This document shows positions 1 through 7,377 of a DNA stretch of 25,128 nucleotides, one piece after another. Both the position numbers and the translations under genes were made by a program. Source of the DNA: an uncultured Collinsella sp. GTDB taxonomy: Bacteria; Actinomycetota; Coriobacteriia; Coriobacteriales; Coriobacteriaceae. The notes below the pieces were generated by a model, which was not told where the DNA came from, ran no database searches, and saw only the letters and a program-made list of their open reading frames with translations. The stretch spans positions 1-25,128 of the forward strand of contig CAAEMX010000034.1 of NCBI GenBank assembly GCA_900757185.1, written 5' to 3'. Position 1 is the first letter of the stretch. Each line of letters begins with the position of its first letter.

Positions 1-48
1 GGGCCATGTGGTCGGCGGGGCGCCCTTTTGTGTTGTGCTGTCCGTGAA

Positions 49-933
49 TTAACGGGCCTGCTTAACCTTTGCCGCTGCCTCGACAAACGACTTCCACAGG
101 TTAAAGTCGGTCTCGAGCGTCTGCCAGGTGTATTCGGGATGCCATTGCACGCCCAGGCAGAACGGCTGGCCTTCGACTTCGATGCACTCGGGAACGCCGT
201 CGGTTGCCTTGGCGACCAAGCGCGTGCTCTTGCCCAGACGATCGACGCAGCAGTGGTGTGCGGAGTTGGTCTGGATCAACCTGTGCCCGCCAACCGCGCG
301 CTCCAGCAGCGAGCCCGGCACGACCTCGACAGGATGCACAGGGTCGTTGAGCACGTGGGTATGGCGCCACTGCGTGCGGCCCTCGCGCGCGCCCAGGCTC
401 GGCACGTCCATGCACAGGGTGCCGCCGGTGGCGACGTTGAGCAGCTGCGTGCCGCGGCAGGTGGTAAAGAGCGGCTTTTTGGCGCGGAGTACCTCGTCGA
501 CCAGCTTAAACTCAAAACTATCGCGGATCTCGCAGCAGAGGGTGGGGTCGTAGGGTCGATCATCGCCCCAACGTTTGGGATTGACATCGGGGCCGCCGGG
601 AATGGCGATACCGTCAGCGATTTCCACGTAATGACGGATAACGTCGACGTCTTCAGTAATGGACATCTGCAGCGGCAGACCGCCGGCGGCAAGAATGGCG
701 TCGACAAAGACGCTTGCGATTTCCTCATTGGGGGAGAGCATCTCGCTTAAAAACGGCTTTGCCTCTTCCCAGCGTGGTGCGACCAGGATGAGCGGGCGGT
801 CGGCGGGTTCGACGTCGACGTGCGGGGTATAGGACGATGAGGTGCGGGTTCCGATCATGGGTGTGGCTTTCGAATCCGGGTGGACATGGCACAGGGGTGA
901 CGCGGGACAAACGCTGGTGATGAATTTGCCCAC
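49..933 (-). CDS. gamma-glutamyl hydrolase family protein (class I glutamine amidotransferase-like, peptidase C26)
   Basis: Predicted cytoplasmic hydrolase of gamma-glutamyl bonds, related to PuuD-type gamma-glutamyl-GABA hydrolases. The catalytic triad is visible: Cys159 in the nucleophile elbow TTCRGT, and His265 and Glu267 in GVQWHPE. The IPGGPDVNP segment (111-119) and NSAHH (223-227) are typical of the family. The length of 294 aa is slightly long because of an N-terminal extension. The start used is GTG at 933, 12 bp after the ATPase stop. An internal ATG at residue 26 (position 858), beginning MIGTRTSS, is a real alternative because neither start has a clear Shine-Dalgarno site. It is the last gene of the amino-acid ABC operon, so its substrate probably enters by that transporter or is linked to glutamate metabolism. 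The family is clear; the exact substrate is inference. Confidence 0.9.
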   Translation of the reverse strand: MGKFITSVCPASPLCHVHPDSKATPMIGTRTSSSYTPHVDVEPADRPLILVAPRWEEAKPFLSEMLSPNEEIASVFVDAILAAGGLPLQMSITEDVDVIRHYVEIADGIAIPGGPDVNPKRWGDDRPYDPTLCCEIRDSFEFKLVDEVLRAKKPLFTTCRGTQLLNVATGGTLCMDVPSLGAREGRTQWRHTHVLNDPVHPVEVVPGSLLERAVGGHRLIQTNSAHHCCVDRLGKSTRLVAKATDGVPECIEVEGQPFCLGVQWHPEYTWQTLETDFNLWKSFVEAAAKVKQAR

Positions 934-945
934 GTGGCAATGGGG

Positions 946-1710
946 CTAGTGGCCCTTGATGGAGTTGAGGAAGTCTTGGGCGCGCTTGGTCTGGGGATGG
1001 TCGAAGAACTCGTCGGGCGTGCCGGTTTCCACGATCTGGCCGTCGGCCATAAACACGACACGGTCGGCCACGCGGCGGGCAAAGTTCATCTCATGCGTAA
1101 TCACGATCATCGTCATGCCCTGCTGCGCCAGACGGACCATGACCTCGAGCACTTCGTTGATCATCTCGGGGTCTAGGGCGCTCGTGGGCTCGTCGAAGAG
1201 CATGGCTTTGGGCTGCATGGCAAGCGAACGGGCGATGGCCACGCGCTGCTGCTGACCGCCCGAGAGTTGTGCGGGCACCTTATCGGCCTGCTCCGCAACG
1301 CCTACGCGACTCAACAGGTCCATGGCGCGCTCGCGAGCCTCATCCTTGGACACGCCCAGCACGTCGACCGGTCCCAGCATGACGTTTTGCAGCACCGTCA
1401 TATGCGCAAACAGGTTGAACTGCTGAAACACCATGCCCAGCTCGGCGCGCATGCGGGCAAGATCCTTGCCTTCCTGCGGCAGGGGCTCGCCTTCGATGAG
1501 GATCTCGCCCGAGTCGATGGTTTCCAGACGGTTGATGGTGCGGCACATGGTCGACTTGCCCGAGCCCGAGGGTCCAATCACGACGACGACCTCGCCGCGG
1601 TCGACCGAGAGATTGATGTCGTTGAGGACGTGCAGATCGCCATAGTGCTTATCGACGTGTCTGAGCTCGATCAGCGGCTGATTGCCGGTGGAAGAGGTGC
1701 TCTGTGCCAT
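946..1710 (-). CDS. amino-acid ABC transporter ATP-binding protein (GlnQ/GluA type)
   Basis: Cytoplasmic ATPase that powers the importer formed with the two permeases upstream. All ABC motifs are intact: Walker A GPSGSGKST at 46-54, Q-loop around VFQQFN (94-99), signature LSGGQQQRVAIARSL at 149-163, Walker B LFDEP at 171-175, D-loop SALD, and switch His206 in VITHE. The 254-aa length is usual for polar amino-acid transporter ATPases, and the phrase FNLFAHMTVLQNV is typical of the GlnQ/GluA group. It follows the second permease by 36 bp and precedes the C26 hydrolase by 12 bp, so all are probably co-transcribed. Nothing in it is missing or odd. The amino-acid class is well supported; the exact substrate is not shown by this subunit. 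Confidence 0.95.
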   Translation of the reverse strand: MAQSTSSTGNQPLIELRHVDKHYGDLHVLNDINLSVDRGEVVVVIGPSGSGKSTMCRTINRLETIDSGEILIEGEPLPQEGKDLARMRAELGMVFQQFNLFAHMTVLQNVMLGPVDVLGVSKDEARERAMDLLSRVGVAEQADKVPAQLSGGQQQRVAIARSLAMQPKAMLFDEPTSALDPEMINEVLEVMVRLAQQGMTMIVITHEMNFARRVADRVVFMADGQIVETGTPDEFFDHPQTKRAQDFLNSIKGH

Positions 1711-1746
1711 GGTGCTCGGCTCCTTATGACTCGAAATGGTAAAGCG

Positions 1747-2580
1747 TTAGCGGATGATGGTCGCGCCGGTCTTGTGCGAAACATAGACAGCGGCCTTGTT
1801 GATCGCGACGTTGATGAGGATGTAGATGACCGCGATAACCAGGTAGACCGACACGAGGGCGTCGTAGTTGGTAATGAGCACGCGGGCGTTTTGCATGAGG
1901 TCGGGGTAGCTCACCACGTAGGCAACGGTGGTGTCCTTGACTACGACCACAAGCTGTGAAATCAAGGACGGAATGATAAACCGAATAGCCTGCGGCAACA
2001 CGATTTTAAAGGTGATTTTAGCTTTGGAGAGACCGAGTGCCTGGGCTGCCTCGACCTGACCGCGCGGCACGGCGTTGACGCCGGCGCGGAAGATCTCGGC
2101 CAGTACACCGGCTGCGGCGAGCGCGACAGGAAGCGTGAGCATCCAAAACGACGGCAGCGCAATCTTGTACTGGGGCAGCACCAAAAAGAAGAAGTAGATG
2201 AACAGCAGGCTCGGCACACCGCGGAAGAAATCGGTGAGCACGCGGCAGACCAGCTGTAGCGGTTTGATGTCGCTGGTGCGGCCGAGCATAAGGGCAAGAC
2301 CCAGCACCAGCGCGATGGCGCCGGCGGTAAGTGCGACTTTAACGGTGCCCTCAAAGCCGGCAAGCAGGAACTTCCAGGTGGTGAGGTGCGTAAAGAAATA
2401 CCAATAGTGGACCGAAAGCTGACCGGTCACATAAAAGCGCTGCAGTACCAGGATGGCGAGCGCGGCGACAGCAACAAGCGAGATGGCGGTGCCGATGCGA
2501 ATCTTGGCGCGCATCTTGGGGCCGGGAGCCTCGTAGAGCGCATCACGCATGGTGAGCGCGGGAGAGGAGTGCTTGCTCAT
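1747..2580 (-). CDS. amino-acid ABC transporter permease (GluD-like)
   Basis: Membrane subunit of the amino-acid importer. It has 277 aa, a cytoplasmic N-terminus of about 35 residues, and hydrophobic segments starting near AISLVAVAALAILVLQ (34-49) and continuing through the His/Glu/Gln permease core. The coupling helix that contacts the ATPase is the EAA-type motif EAAQALGLSKAKITFKIVLP, in the middle of the second half. GQVEAAQALG and FIIPSLISQLVVVVKDTTVAYVV are typical of the family. Its ATG start overlaps the stop codon of the preceding permease (ATGA), so the two are probably translationally coupled as the two halves of one channel. The C-terminus ends in a short cytoplasmic tail. Family confidence is high; the glutamate preference is inference from resemblance to Corynebacterium GluD. 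Confidence 0.93.
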   Translation of the reverse strand: MSKHSSPALTMRDALYEAPGPKMRAKIRIGTAISLVAVAALAILVLQRFYVTGQLSVHYWYFFTHLTTWKFLLAGFEGTVKVALTAGAIALVLGLALMLGRTSDIKPLQLVCRVLTDFFRGVPSLLFIYFFFLVLPQYKIALPSFWMLTLPVALAAAGVLAEIFRAGVNAVPRGQVEAAQALGLSKAKITFKIVLPQAIRFIIPSLISQLVVVVKDTTVAYVVSYPDLMQNARVLITNYDALVSVYLVIAVIYILINVAINKAAVYVSHKTGATIIR

Positions 2581-3236
2581 CGGAGGATCCTCACCTTCTT
2601 ATCGATGTAGTTGCCAATGTGACTCACTACAAAGGCCGTGCCCAGGTAGCCGAGCGCCGAGATAAAGAACGCGGCGACGCCGCCGAGCGAGCGCGTGTTG
2701 ATGTAGCTCACCACGCCGGTGAGCTCCTGCGGTTTAAGCGGCACCTGACTGCCGAGCGCGGTGGTAAGCATGACGGCGATAAAGAGGTTGGTCATGGGCA
2801 GCACACTCGAGCGTAGTGCCTGCGGAATCACGATCTTGGCGAGGATGCGGTTGAAGTTCATGCCCAGCGAGCGGGCGGCTTCTACCTGGCCGACGCCGAC
2901 GGTGTTGATGCCGCTCATAAAGTTCTCGGAACCAAAGGCCGAGCCCAAAAGGACCGTGGCGACGATAACACAGGTGCGGTAGGGCAGGACGACCTTGAGC
3001 GGTGGCAGCGCATAGACGACGATGATGAGCAGTGCGATGCCGGGGATGTTACGGAAGACCTGAACATACAGGTCGCCAAAGACGCGCAGCGGCTTGAGCG
3101 GCGACACGCGCATCACGGTGACGGCGACGGCCAGCACCATGGCGATGGCAAACGACTCAAGCGTCATGCCCCAGGTTGCTAGCAGCGCGTCGATATAGTT
3201 CTGGCCATAGAGCGACCAGAGCTCGGAGAGACTCAT
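2577..3236 (-). CDS. amino-acid ABC transporter permease (GluC-like)
   Basis: First permease of the importer, 219 aa, the usual length for HisM/GluC-type subunits. It opens with a short periplasmic start and a first hydrophobic segment (about 20-42). The phrase MRVSPLKPLR just after this matches the same region of GluC. The EAA coupling motif is EAARSLGMNFNRILAKIVIPQALR in the second half, followed by two more hydrophobic segments. A strong GGAGGT ribosome binding site lies just upstream of the ATG. The stop overlaps the next start by four bases (ATGA). A hairpin lies between this gene and the upstream binding-protein gene, which probably lets the binding protein be made in excess. GluC resemblance supports a glutamate-type substrate, but this is inference. 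Confidence 0.93.
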   Translation of the reverse strand: MSLSELWSLYGQNYIDALLATWGMTLESFAIAMVLAVAVTVMRVSPLKPLRVFGDLYVQVFRNIPGIALLIIVVYALPPLKVVLPYRTCVIVATVLLGSAFGSENFMSGINTVGVGQVEAARSLGMNFNRILAKIVIPQALRSSVLPMTNLFIAVMLTTALGSQVPLKPQELTGVVSYINTRSLGGVAAFFISALGYLGTAFVVSHIGNYIDKKVRILR

Positions 3237-3260
3237 GCGGACCTCCCGCCGATAAGGAAA

Positions 3261-3286
3261 GGGGCTCCCGTGTGTACGGAAGCCCC
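3261..3286 (-). promoter_or_regulatory. intercistronic hairpin between binding-protein and permease genes
   Basis: Two 11-nt arms (3261-3271 and 3276-3286) pair around a 4-nt loop. In the minus-strand RNA the only non-Watson-Crick pair is a U-G wobble. The hairpin is followed by CCCCTTTCCTTATC, a weak T-rich stretch, so it could be a leaky terminator or an RNA-stabilising stem. In ABC operons such hairpins after the binding-protein gene commonly raise its level over the permeases. About 90 further bases up to the binding-protein stop hold only a small inverted repeat (CTAGGC / GCCTAG, 3362-3378) over the stop codon. Confidence 0.65.
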
Positions 3287-3374
3287 GACAACTCAGTGAA
3301 GAAACAGTTTAGCGCAATAAAGCGCATCGCGCGTTTCCATATGGTTTCGTTGCGGCCGTTACTAGGCGCGTTGC

Positions 3375-4370
3375 CTAGGCGCCGATCTCGGGCAGCTCGG
3401 GAACATTGGTGTCACCCGTGCGGTCACCGATGCAGATCTGCCACAGCTCGGTCCAGGTGCCGTCATCCTCGATCTTCTTAAGGAAGTCGTTAACGAAGGC
3501 GACGCCGTCGGAATCGAGCGGCAGGCCGATGCCATAGGGCTCCTTGCTGCCGAAGGGCTTGCCGGCGATCTTATACTTACCGGGCTCGCGGACCAGGGCG
3601 CTCTGCTGCATGTTGTTGTCGATGACGTAGGCGTCAACGCGGCCCTGCTGGAGTGCCTGGCGGGCCTCCTCGTCGGTCTTGAACTCCTGCTGGCTGGCCT
3701 TGGGAGCGAGCTCCTCCAGGATGGCAGGGCCGTTGGAGCCGGACTGGACGGCGACGTTCTTGTCGGCCAGGTCGTCGACGCTCTTGATGTCGTCGTTGTC
3801 GGCGAGCACCAGGATAGCCTGCTGGGTGTAGTAGTAGGGACCGGCAAAGGAGACGAGCTTCTTGCGCTCATCGGTGATGGTGTAGGTGGCAAAGACAGCG
3901 TCGACCTGGCCGTTCTGCAGGACGGACTCGCGCGTGTCCGAGGTCACCTGGGTGATCTCGACCTTGTTCTCGCCCAGAATGTAGTTGGACAGGAGCTGTG
4001 CGATACCGGCGTCGAAGCCGCGGGTCTGACCGTCCTTCTCGTTGAGGAGGGAGAAGAGCGTGGAGGTCTGAACGCCACCGATCTTAAAGACGCCGGCGTT
4101 CTTGACGGCCGTGGCCCAGGTGCTGGCGGCGATGACATCGTCATCGGCCTTGGGGCCGTCGTTGACGAGCTTGTCGAATGCCTTGGCATCGAGCGTGGTG
4201 GAAACCTCGGTATCCTTGGAGTTCTTGGAGGAGCTGGCGGCGGAACCCTTGTCGGCCTCGGCGCTGGTGTCGGAGCAGCCGGCAAGACCAAGGCCGGCGA
4301 CGGTTGCGAAGGTGGCGGCAACGAAGCCGCGGCGGTCGAGAACGACCTGCTGGGAGAGGTTCTTGCTCAT
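3375..4370 (-). CDS. amino-acid ABC transporter substrate-binding lipoprotein (GluB-like)
   Basis: Extracytoplasmic solute-binding protein, 331 aa. The signal peptide has a twin-arginine start (DRRGF, Arg13-Arg14), a hydrophobic stretch and a lipobox LAGC with Cys32, so it is probably exported by Tat and anchored by lipid. A Ser/Lys/Asp-rich linker (33-55) follows. The mature part is a family 3 binding protein: KIGGVQTSTLF, GFDAGIAQLLSNYILG, and the segment DAVFATYTITDERKKLVSFAGPYY, which closely recalls GluB of Corynebacterium. Arg-containing ligand contacts are expected in TSDTRESVLQNGQVDAV. It is the first gene of the operon, with promoter at 4414-4443 and an AAAGGTG ribosome binding site. 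The family is certain; glutamate or a glutamate-like ligand is inference. Confidence 0.93.
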   Translation of the reverse strand: MSKNLSQQVVLDRRGFVAATFATVAGLGLAGCSDTSAEADKGSAASSSKNSKDTEVSTTLDAKAFDKLVNDGPKADDDVIAASTWATAVKNAGVFKIGGVQTSTLFSLLNEKDGQTRGFDAGIAQLLSNYILGENKVEITQVTSDTRESVLQNGQVDAVFATYTITDERKKLVSFAGPYYYTQQAILVLADNDDIKSVDDLADKNVAVQSGSNGPAILEELAPKASQQEFKTDEEARQALQQGRVDAYVIDNNMQQSALVREPGKYKIAGKPFGSKEPYGIGLPLDSDGVAFVNDFLKKIEDDGTWTELWQICIGDRTGDTNVPELPEIGA

Positions 4371-4413
4371 GGGAGAACACCTTTCTCAATAAAATCCCTA
4401 GCGGTTGAGTAGA

Positions 4414-4443
4414 GTTATACCCTATCGCGCTCAAATGGGTCAA
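4414..4443 (-). promoter_or_regulatory. promoter of the amino-acid ABC operon
   Basis: On the minus strand, -35 TTGACC (4438-4443) and -10 TATAAC (4414-4419) are separated by 18 bp. Each differs from the sigma-70 consensus by one base. The predicted transcript starts near 4407, about 37 nt upstream of the binding-protein start codon. No operator palindrome overlaps it. Confidence 0.75.
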
Positions 4444-4483
4444 CACGAAATAACTCAGAAACATACTTACCTTATGGGTTATT

Positions 4484-4508
4484 GTGCCTACCAAAAAGAG
4501 ACAGGCAC
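4484..4508. repeat. short inverted repeat in the intergenic region
   Basis: GTGCCT (4484-4489) and AGGCAC (4503-4508) form a perfect 6-bp stem around a 13-nt loop, followed by CTTTGT. It sits between the operon promoter and the three-copy hairpin array. It resembles the small palindromes elsewhere in the window only in style, and its function is unknown. Confidence 0.4.
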
Positions 4509-4552
4509 CTTTGTGGTGGTTCTTGCAGATGTGGTGGCCTGTCTCGCTGCTT

Positions 4553-4771
4553 TGTCTCAATCTGTAACAGTTAGACGAGGAAATGGGTTCTACCTGTTAC
4601 AGATCGAGATTTTCTCTTTAGGGGAATTCGAATGTCTCAATCTGTAACATCTGGACGGACAAAAGGTCCCTATCTGTTACAGATTGAGACAAAGGTCAGG
4701 GACTAAGACGTCTTGTCTCGATCTGTAACAGTTAGACGGGAATTCGGGTCCTAGATGTTACAGATCGAGAT
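4553..4771. repeat. array of three long hairpin repeats, 80-bp period
   Basis: Three copies start at 4553, 4633 and 4714. Each begins TGTCTC(A/G)ATCTGTAACA and ends with the reverse complement TGTTACAGAT(T/C)GAGA, with 25-26 nt between the arms. Copy 2 has perfect 17-nt arms (4633-4649 and 4675-4691). The inner part is also related between copies (GAC followed by GG and then GGT(T/C)C), extending the stem. The spacers between copies are both about 22 nt and differ in sequence. No start codon with a ribosome binding site or any gene is seen in 4444-4790. The array lies between the dxs terminator and the ABC operon promoter, so it looks like a BIME/REP-type element rather than a regulator of one gene. 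Confidence 0.85.
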
Positions 4772-4790
4772 AATCGCGTCGCGAAAATAT

Positions 4791-4825
4791 AAACCTCCGC
4801 AGGGGTGCTTTCCTTGCGGAGGTTT
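4791..4825 (-). terminator. rho-independent terminator of the DXS-family gene
   Basis: Perfect 11-bp stem AAACCTCCGCA / TGCGGAGGTTT (4791-4801 and 4815-4825) with a 13-nt loop, starting two bases after the stop codon. On the minus strand the 3' side runs into GGTTTATATTTTCG, a usable U-rich tail. Confidence 0.88.
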
Positions 4826-4827
4826 TC

Positions 4828-6609
4828 TTACTCGTTCAGTAGCCTTACGGCTTCGGCGGCCATGTTCTCGACCGTCATGCCGTTCTGAGCGAGCAGCTCG
4901 TTGGGGTCGTAGCGGTCGGGGAATCCCTTGGCGATACCAAAAGTGCGCGTGCGCAGCGGCGTGCAGGCCAGGTAGCACGCCACGCGCTCGCCCCAGCCGC
5001 CGTCCAAGATGCCGTCCTCGAGGGTGACGACAACGCGATGCTCGGCGGCAAGGCTGTCGAGGAACTCGCGGTCGAGCTCGGTCGCAAAGCGCGGGTTGAC
5101 GAGCGTGGCCTCGATGCCGTACTCGGCAGCCAAGCGGTTTGCCACGCGCTCGCCCAGCTCAAAGAAATCGCCAAGCGCGAGCACGGCAACGTCGCGGCCC
5201 TGGCGCACGACGTTGTAGCGCGCGACGCCGTAATCGTCGCCCTCGGCAGGCGCCAGATCGGGGCGGCTTACCAGGCCAATGCCCGGCACGCGAATCGCCA
5301 CGGGATGCTCGCGGTGATCGAGCGACCAGCTCAGCATGGACAGGTATTCCTCCATACAGGAAGGCGCCAGGCAACGCATGTTGGGAAGACCACCCAGCAT
5401 GGAAATATCAAAGAACGAGAGGTGCGTCTCGGATGTGGTGCCAAAGATCGACGCGCCAAATACCAGGATGGTTGCGGGGGCGTCGTTGAGGCACAGGTCG
5501 TGCCACAGTTCGTCGTAGGCACGCTGCAAAAACGTGCCGTACACACCAAAGACCGGCTTGGCACCGGCGCTGGCGAGCGCGGTGGCAAAGGTGACGGCGT
5601 GTTCCTCGGCAATGCCCACGTCGACAAACTGCTTGCCTGCCGCAGCGCGAAGCTCGGGCGTAAAGCCCATGATGTAGGGTGTGGCGGCCGTGATGCCCAC
5701 GACCTGCGGATCGCGCTCGATGGCGGCGCTGAGCGCCTCGCCCGTAATGTCGGCATAGGTGCGCGGCGCCGGCTCGCTCGGATGGCCCGGGCAGAGCTTG
5801 CGCCCGGTCGCCATGTCAAACGGACCCACGTGATGCCAGCGCTCGGGGTCGCTCTGTGCCGGCTCAAAGCCCTTGCCCTTGGCGGTAGAAACGTGCAGTA
5901 CGATGGGGTGATCGATATTGCGCAGTTCCTGCAACGCGTCGACGAGGGCTAACACATCGTTACCGGCGTCCAGATAGCGGTAGTCGAGCCCCATCGCGCG
6001 GAAAACGTTGCGCTCACAGGTGCCGTTGCTGGCGCGCAGCTCGGCCAGATTGCGATACAGGCCGCCATGGTTCTCGGCGATGGACTGGTCGTTGTCATTG
6101 ACGATGATGATCAGGTTGCTATCGAGTTCGGCGGCATTGTTAAAGCCCTCAAACGCCAGGCCGCCCGAAAGCGAGCCGTCGCCAATAACGGTAATGACGT
6201 TGTACGCATCGCCCGCCAGGTCGCGCGCGTGGGCAAGGCCGCAGCCCAAGCTCACCGAGGTCGAGGTATGGCCCATGGCGAACAGGTCGTGCTCGGACTC
6301 GTCGGGATTGGCAAAGCCAGAAGCCTCACCATAACGCTCCGGATCGATATAAGTGTACGCACGCCCGGTCAGCGCCTTGTGGGCGTAGGTCTGGTGCGAC
6401 ACGTCAAAGACAATCTTGTCGGTGGGGGAGTTAAACACGCGATGAAGCGCAACCGTAAGCTCAACGACGCCCAGGTTGGGGGCAACGTGCCCGCCGACGG
6501 CGGCGGAGCTTTCGAGGATTGCCTGACGGATCTCGCCGCAGAGCAGCGGAAGCTCGGTGCGGTCGAGAGCCTTGACGTCCTCGGGCGTTGTCGTTTGCGT
6601 AAGCAGCAT
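4828..6609 (-). CDS. dxs: 1-deoxy-D-xylulose-5-phosphate synthase family protein (divergent)
   Basis: Thiamine-diphosphate enzyme of the transketolase superfamily, 593 aa against about 620 for typical DXS. DXS joins pyruvate and glyceraldehyde 3-phosphate at the start of the MEP isoprenoid pathway. Visible features: GGH with His41, DVSHQTYAHK (69-78, usual DVGHQ), TPP/Mg motif GDG at 143-145 with NN later, and catalytic Glu335 in GIAEEHAVTFA. The canonical DRAGIVGADGPTH block is replaced by FGASIFGTTSETH (384-396), losing its Asp, Arg and GADGP. SYLRCIPNM is replaced by SMLGGLPNM. The C-terminal transketolase domain is complete. The ribosome binding site is weak (GGAG 12 nt from ATG). It is monocistronic with its own terminator. 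The family is sure; whether it makes DXP is open. Confidence 0.85.
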   Translation of the reverse strand: MLLTQTTTPEDVKALDRTELPLLCGEIRQAILESSAAVGGHVAPNLGVVELTVALHRVFNSPTDKIVFDVSHQTYAHKALTGRAYTYIDPERYGEASGFANPDESEHDLFAMGHTSTSVSLGCGLAHARDLAGDAYNVITVIGDGSLSGGLAFEGFNNAAELDSNLIIIVNDNDQSIAENHGGLYRNLAELRASNGTCERNVFRAMGLDYRYLDAGNDVLALVDALQELRNIDHPIVLHVSTAKGKGFEPAQSDPERWHHVGPFDMATGRKLCPGHPSEPAPRTYADITGEALSAAIERDPQVVGITAATPYIMGFTPELRAAAGKQFVDVGIAEEHAVTFATALASAGAKPVFGVYGTFLQRAYDELWHDLCLNDAPATILVFGASIFGTTSETHLSFFDISMLGGLPNMRCLAPSCMEEYLSMLSWSLDHREHPVAIRVPGIGLVSRPDLAPAEGDDYGVARYNVVRQGRDVAVLALGDFFELGERVANRLAAEYGIEATLVNPRFATELDREFLDSLAAEHRVVVTLEDGILDGGWGERVACYLACTPLRTRTFGIAKGFPDRYDPNELLAQNGMTVENMAAEAVRLLNE

Positions 6610-6837
6610 CGTTGTGGGTTACTCCATGCGAATCGTGCGCCGGCACTCCCTCGGCCGGCACAATTGCACAAGACAGTCTCGCACATTTTGGCGCTTGATA
6701 TGTGACGGCGGCGCGGTAATTCGCCAACTGGTGGGGCAAAACGTTTTGTCCGATGCCATACTAATGTGTTCCATGATGTTTTTATCGATTGTGCACAGGC
6801 CGTAGCTTGTCGCCGTGAGTCGCTGGAAGGAGACAGC
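6610..6837. other. divergent intergenic region between DXS-family gene and HD gene
   Basis: It should hold promoters for both directions, but no convincing -35/-10 pair stands out. Two structures are visible. A GC-rich hairpin at 6635-6661 (GTGC and GCCGGC arms around CTCCC) falls in the likely 5' leader of the minus-strand gene. A perfect 12-bp palindrome CAAAACGTTTTG at 6737-6748 looks like an operator. A GGAAGGAG ribosome binding site for the HD gene ends the region. Confidence 0.5.
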
Positions 6838-7374
6838 ATGTCTGATGTCGTTCGTGCCGAGAAAATCGCGTGCGAAGTAGACCATGCTGCCCGCCAGCTG
6901 GCCCAAGCGGGCCGCTTGGGCCTGACGCGCGAGTTTATCCAGCATGGCGATGTGACGGTGTATACGCATGTGACCTCGGTGGCGCGGGCGAGCCTGTCCT
7001 TTGCCGAGCGCCTGGGCCGCGTCGGTGTCTCGGTCGACCGCGCCTCGTTGCTGCGCGGGGCCCTGCTGCACGATTACTTTCTCTACGATTGGCACGATCC
7101 CGATCCGAGCCATCGACTACACGGATTTCGGCATCCGTTTTTTGCCCTGGTGCGTGCGGAGGAAGATTTTGAGCTGACGTCGCGCGAACGGAACATTATC
7201 GTGCGGCATATGTTTCCGCTGGTGCCGGTGCCACCGACGTGTCGCGAGGCATGGATTGTATGCCTGGCAGATAAATGGTGTGCTCTGCGCGAGACAGTCG
7301 CTGGCCGTCTGCGGCGCAAGGACGAGGCTGACGATGGCGTGAACAGCGAATCGAGCGAAAAGAGGAGAGGGTAG
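6838..7374 (+). CDS. HD-domain protein (putative phosphohydrolase)
   Basis: Small metal-dependent HD-superfamily protein of 178 aa. Metal ligands can be traced in order: His44 (VYTHVTSVAR), His78-Asp79 (LLHDYFLYDW) and Asp145 (CLADKWC), with more histidines at 92, 95 and 99 (HRLHGFRHP). This is the HD phosphohydrolase pattern, probably acting on a nucleotide or phosphorylated substrate in the cytoplasm; the substrate is unknown. The start chosen is ATG 6838, with GGAAGGAG upstream; an in-frame ATG at 6766 has no such site. The C-terminus is polar and low in complexity (ESSEKRRG). The next gene starts three bases after its stop, so the two form an operon. This pairing with a CmpB-type membrane protein suggests linked function, by inference. 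Confidence 0.85.
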   Translation: MSDVVRAEKIACEVDHAARQLAQAGRLGLTREFIQHGDVTVYTHVTSVARASLSFAERLGRVGVSVDRASLLRGALLHDYFLYDWHDPDPSHRLHGFRHPFFALVRAEEDFELTSRERNIIVRHMFPLVPVPPTCREAWIVCLADKWCALRETVAGRLRRKDEADDGVNSESSEKRRG

Positions 7375-7377
7375 ACG

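Noticed and set aside
4405..4647. An 80-codon plus-strand open frame in the repeat region
   Set aside because: No ribosome binding site, and it runs into the first hairpin repeat. The region also holds the promoter of the opposite-strand ABC operon.
4553..4771. A short CRISPR array
   Set aside because: The repeats are about 59 bp, internally palindromic over their full length and imperfect, with only three units and no cas genes in the window. This does not fit CRISPR repeats of 24-40 bp.
6766..6837. N-terminal extension of the HD protein from ATG 6766
   Set aside because: The added 24 residues have no family support, and a strong GGAAGGAG site precedes ATG 6838.
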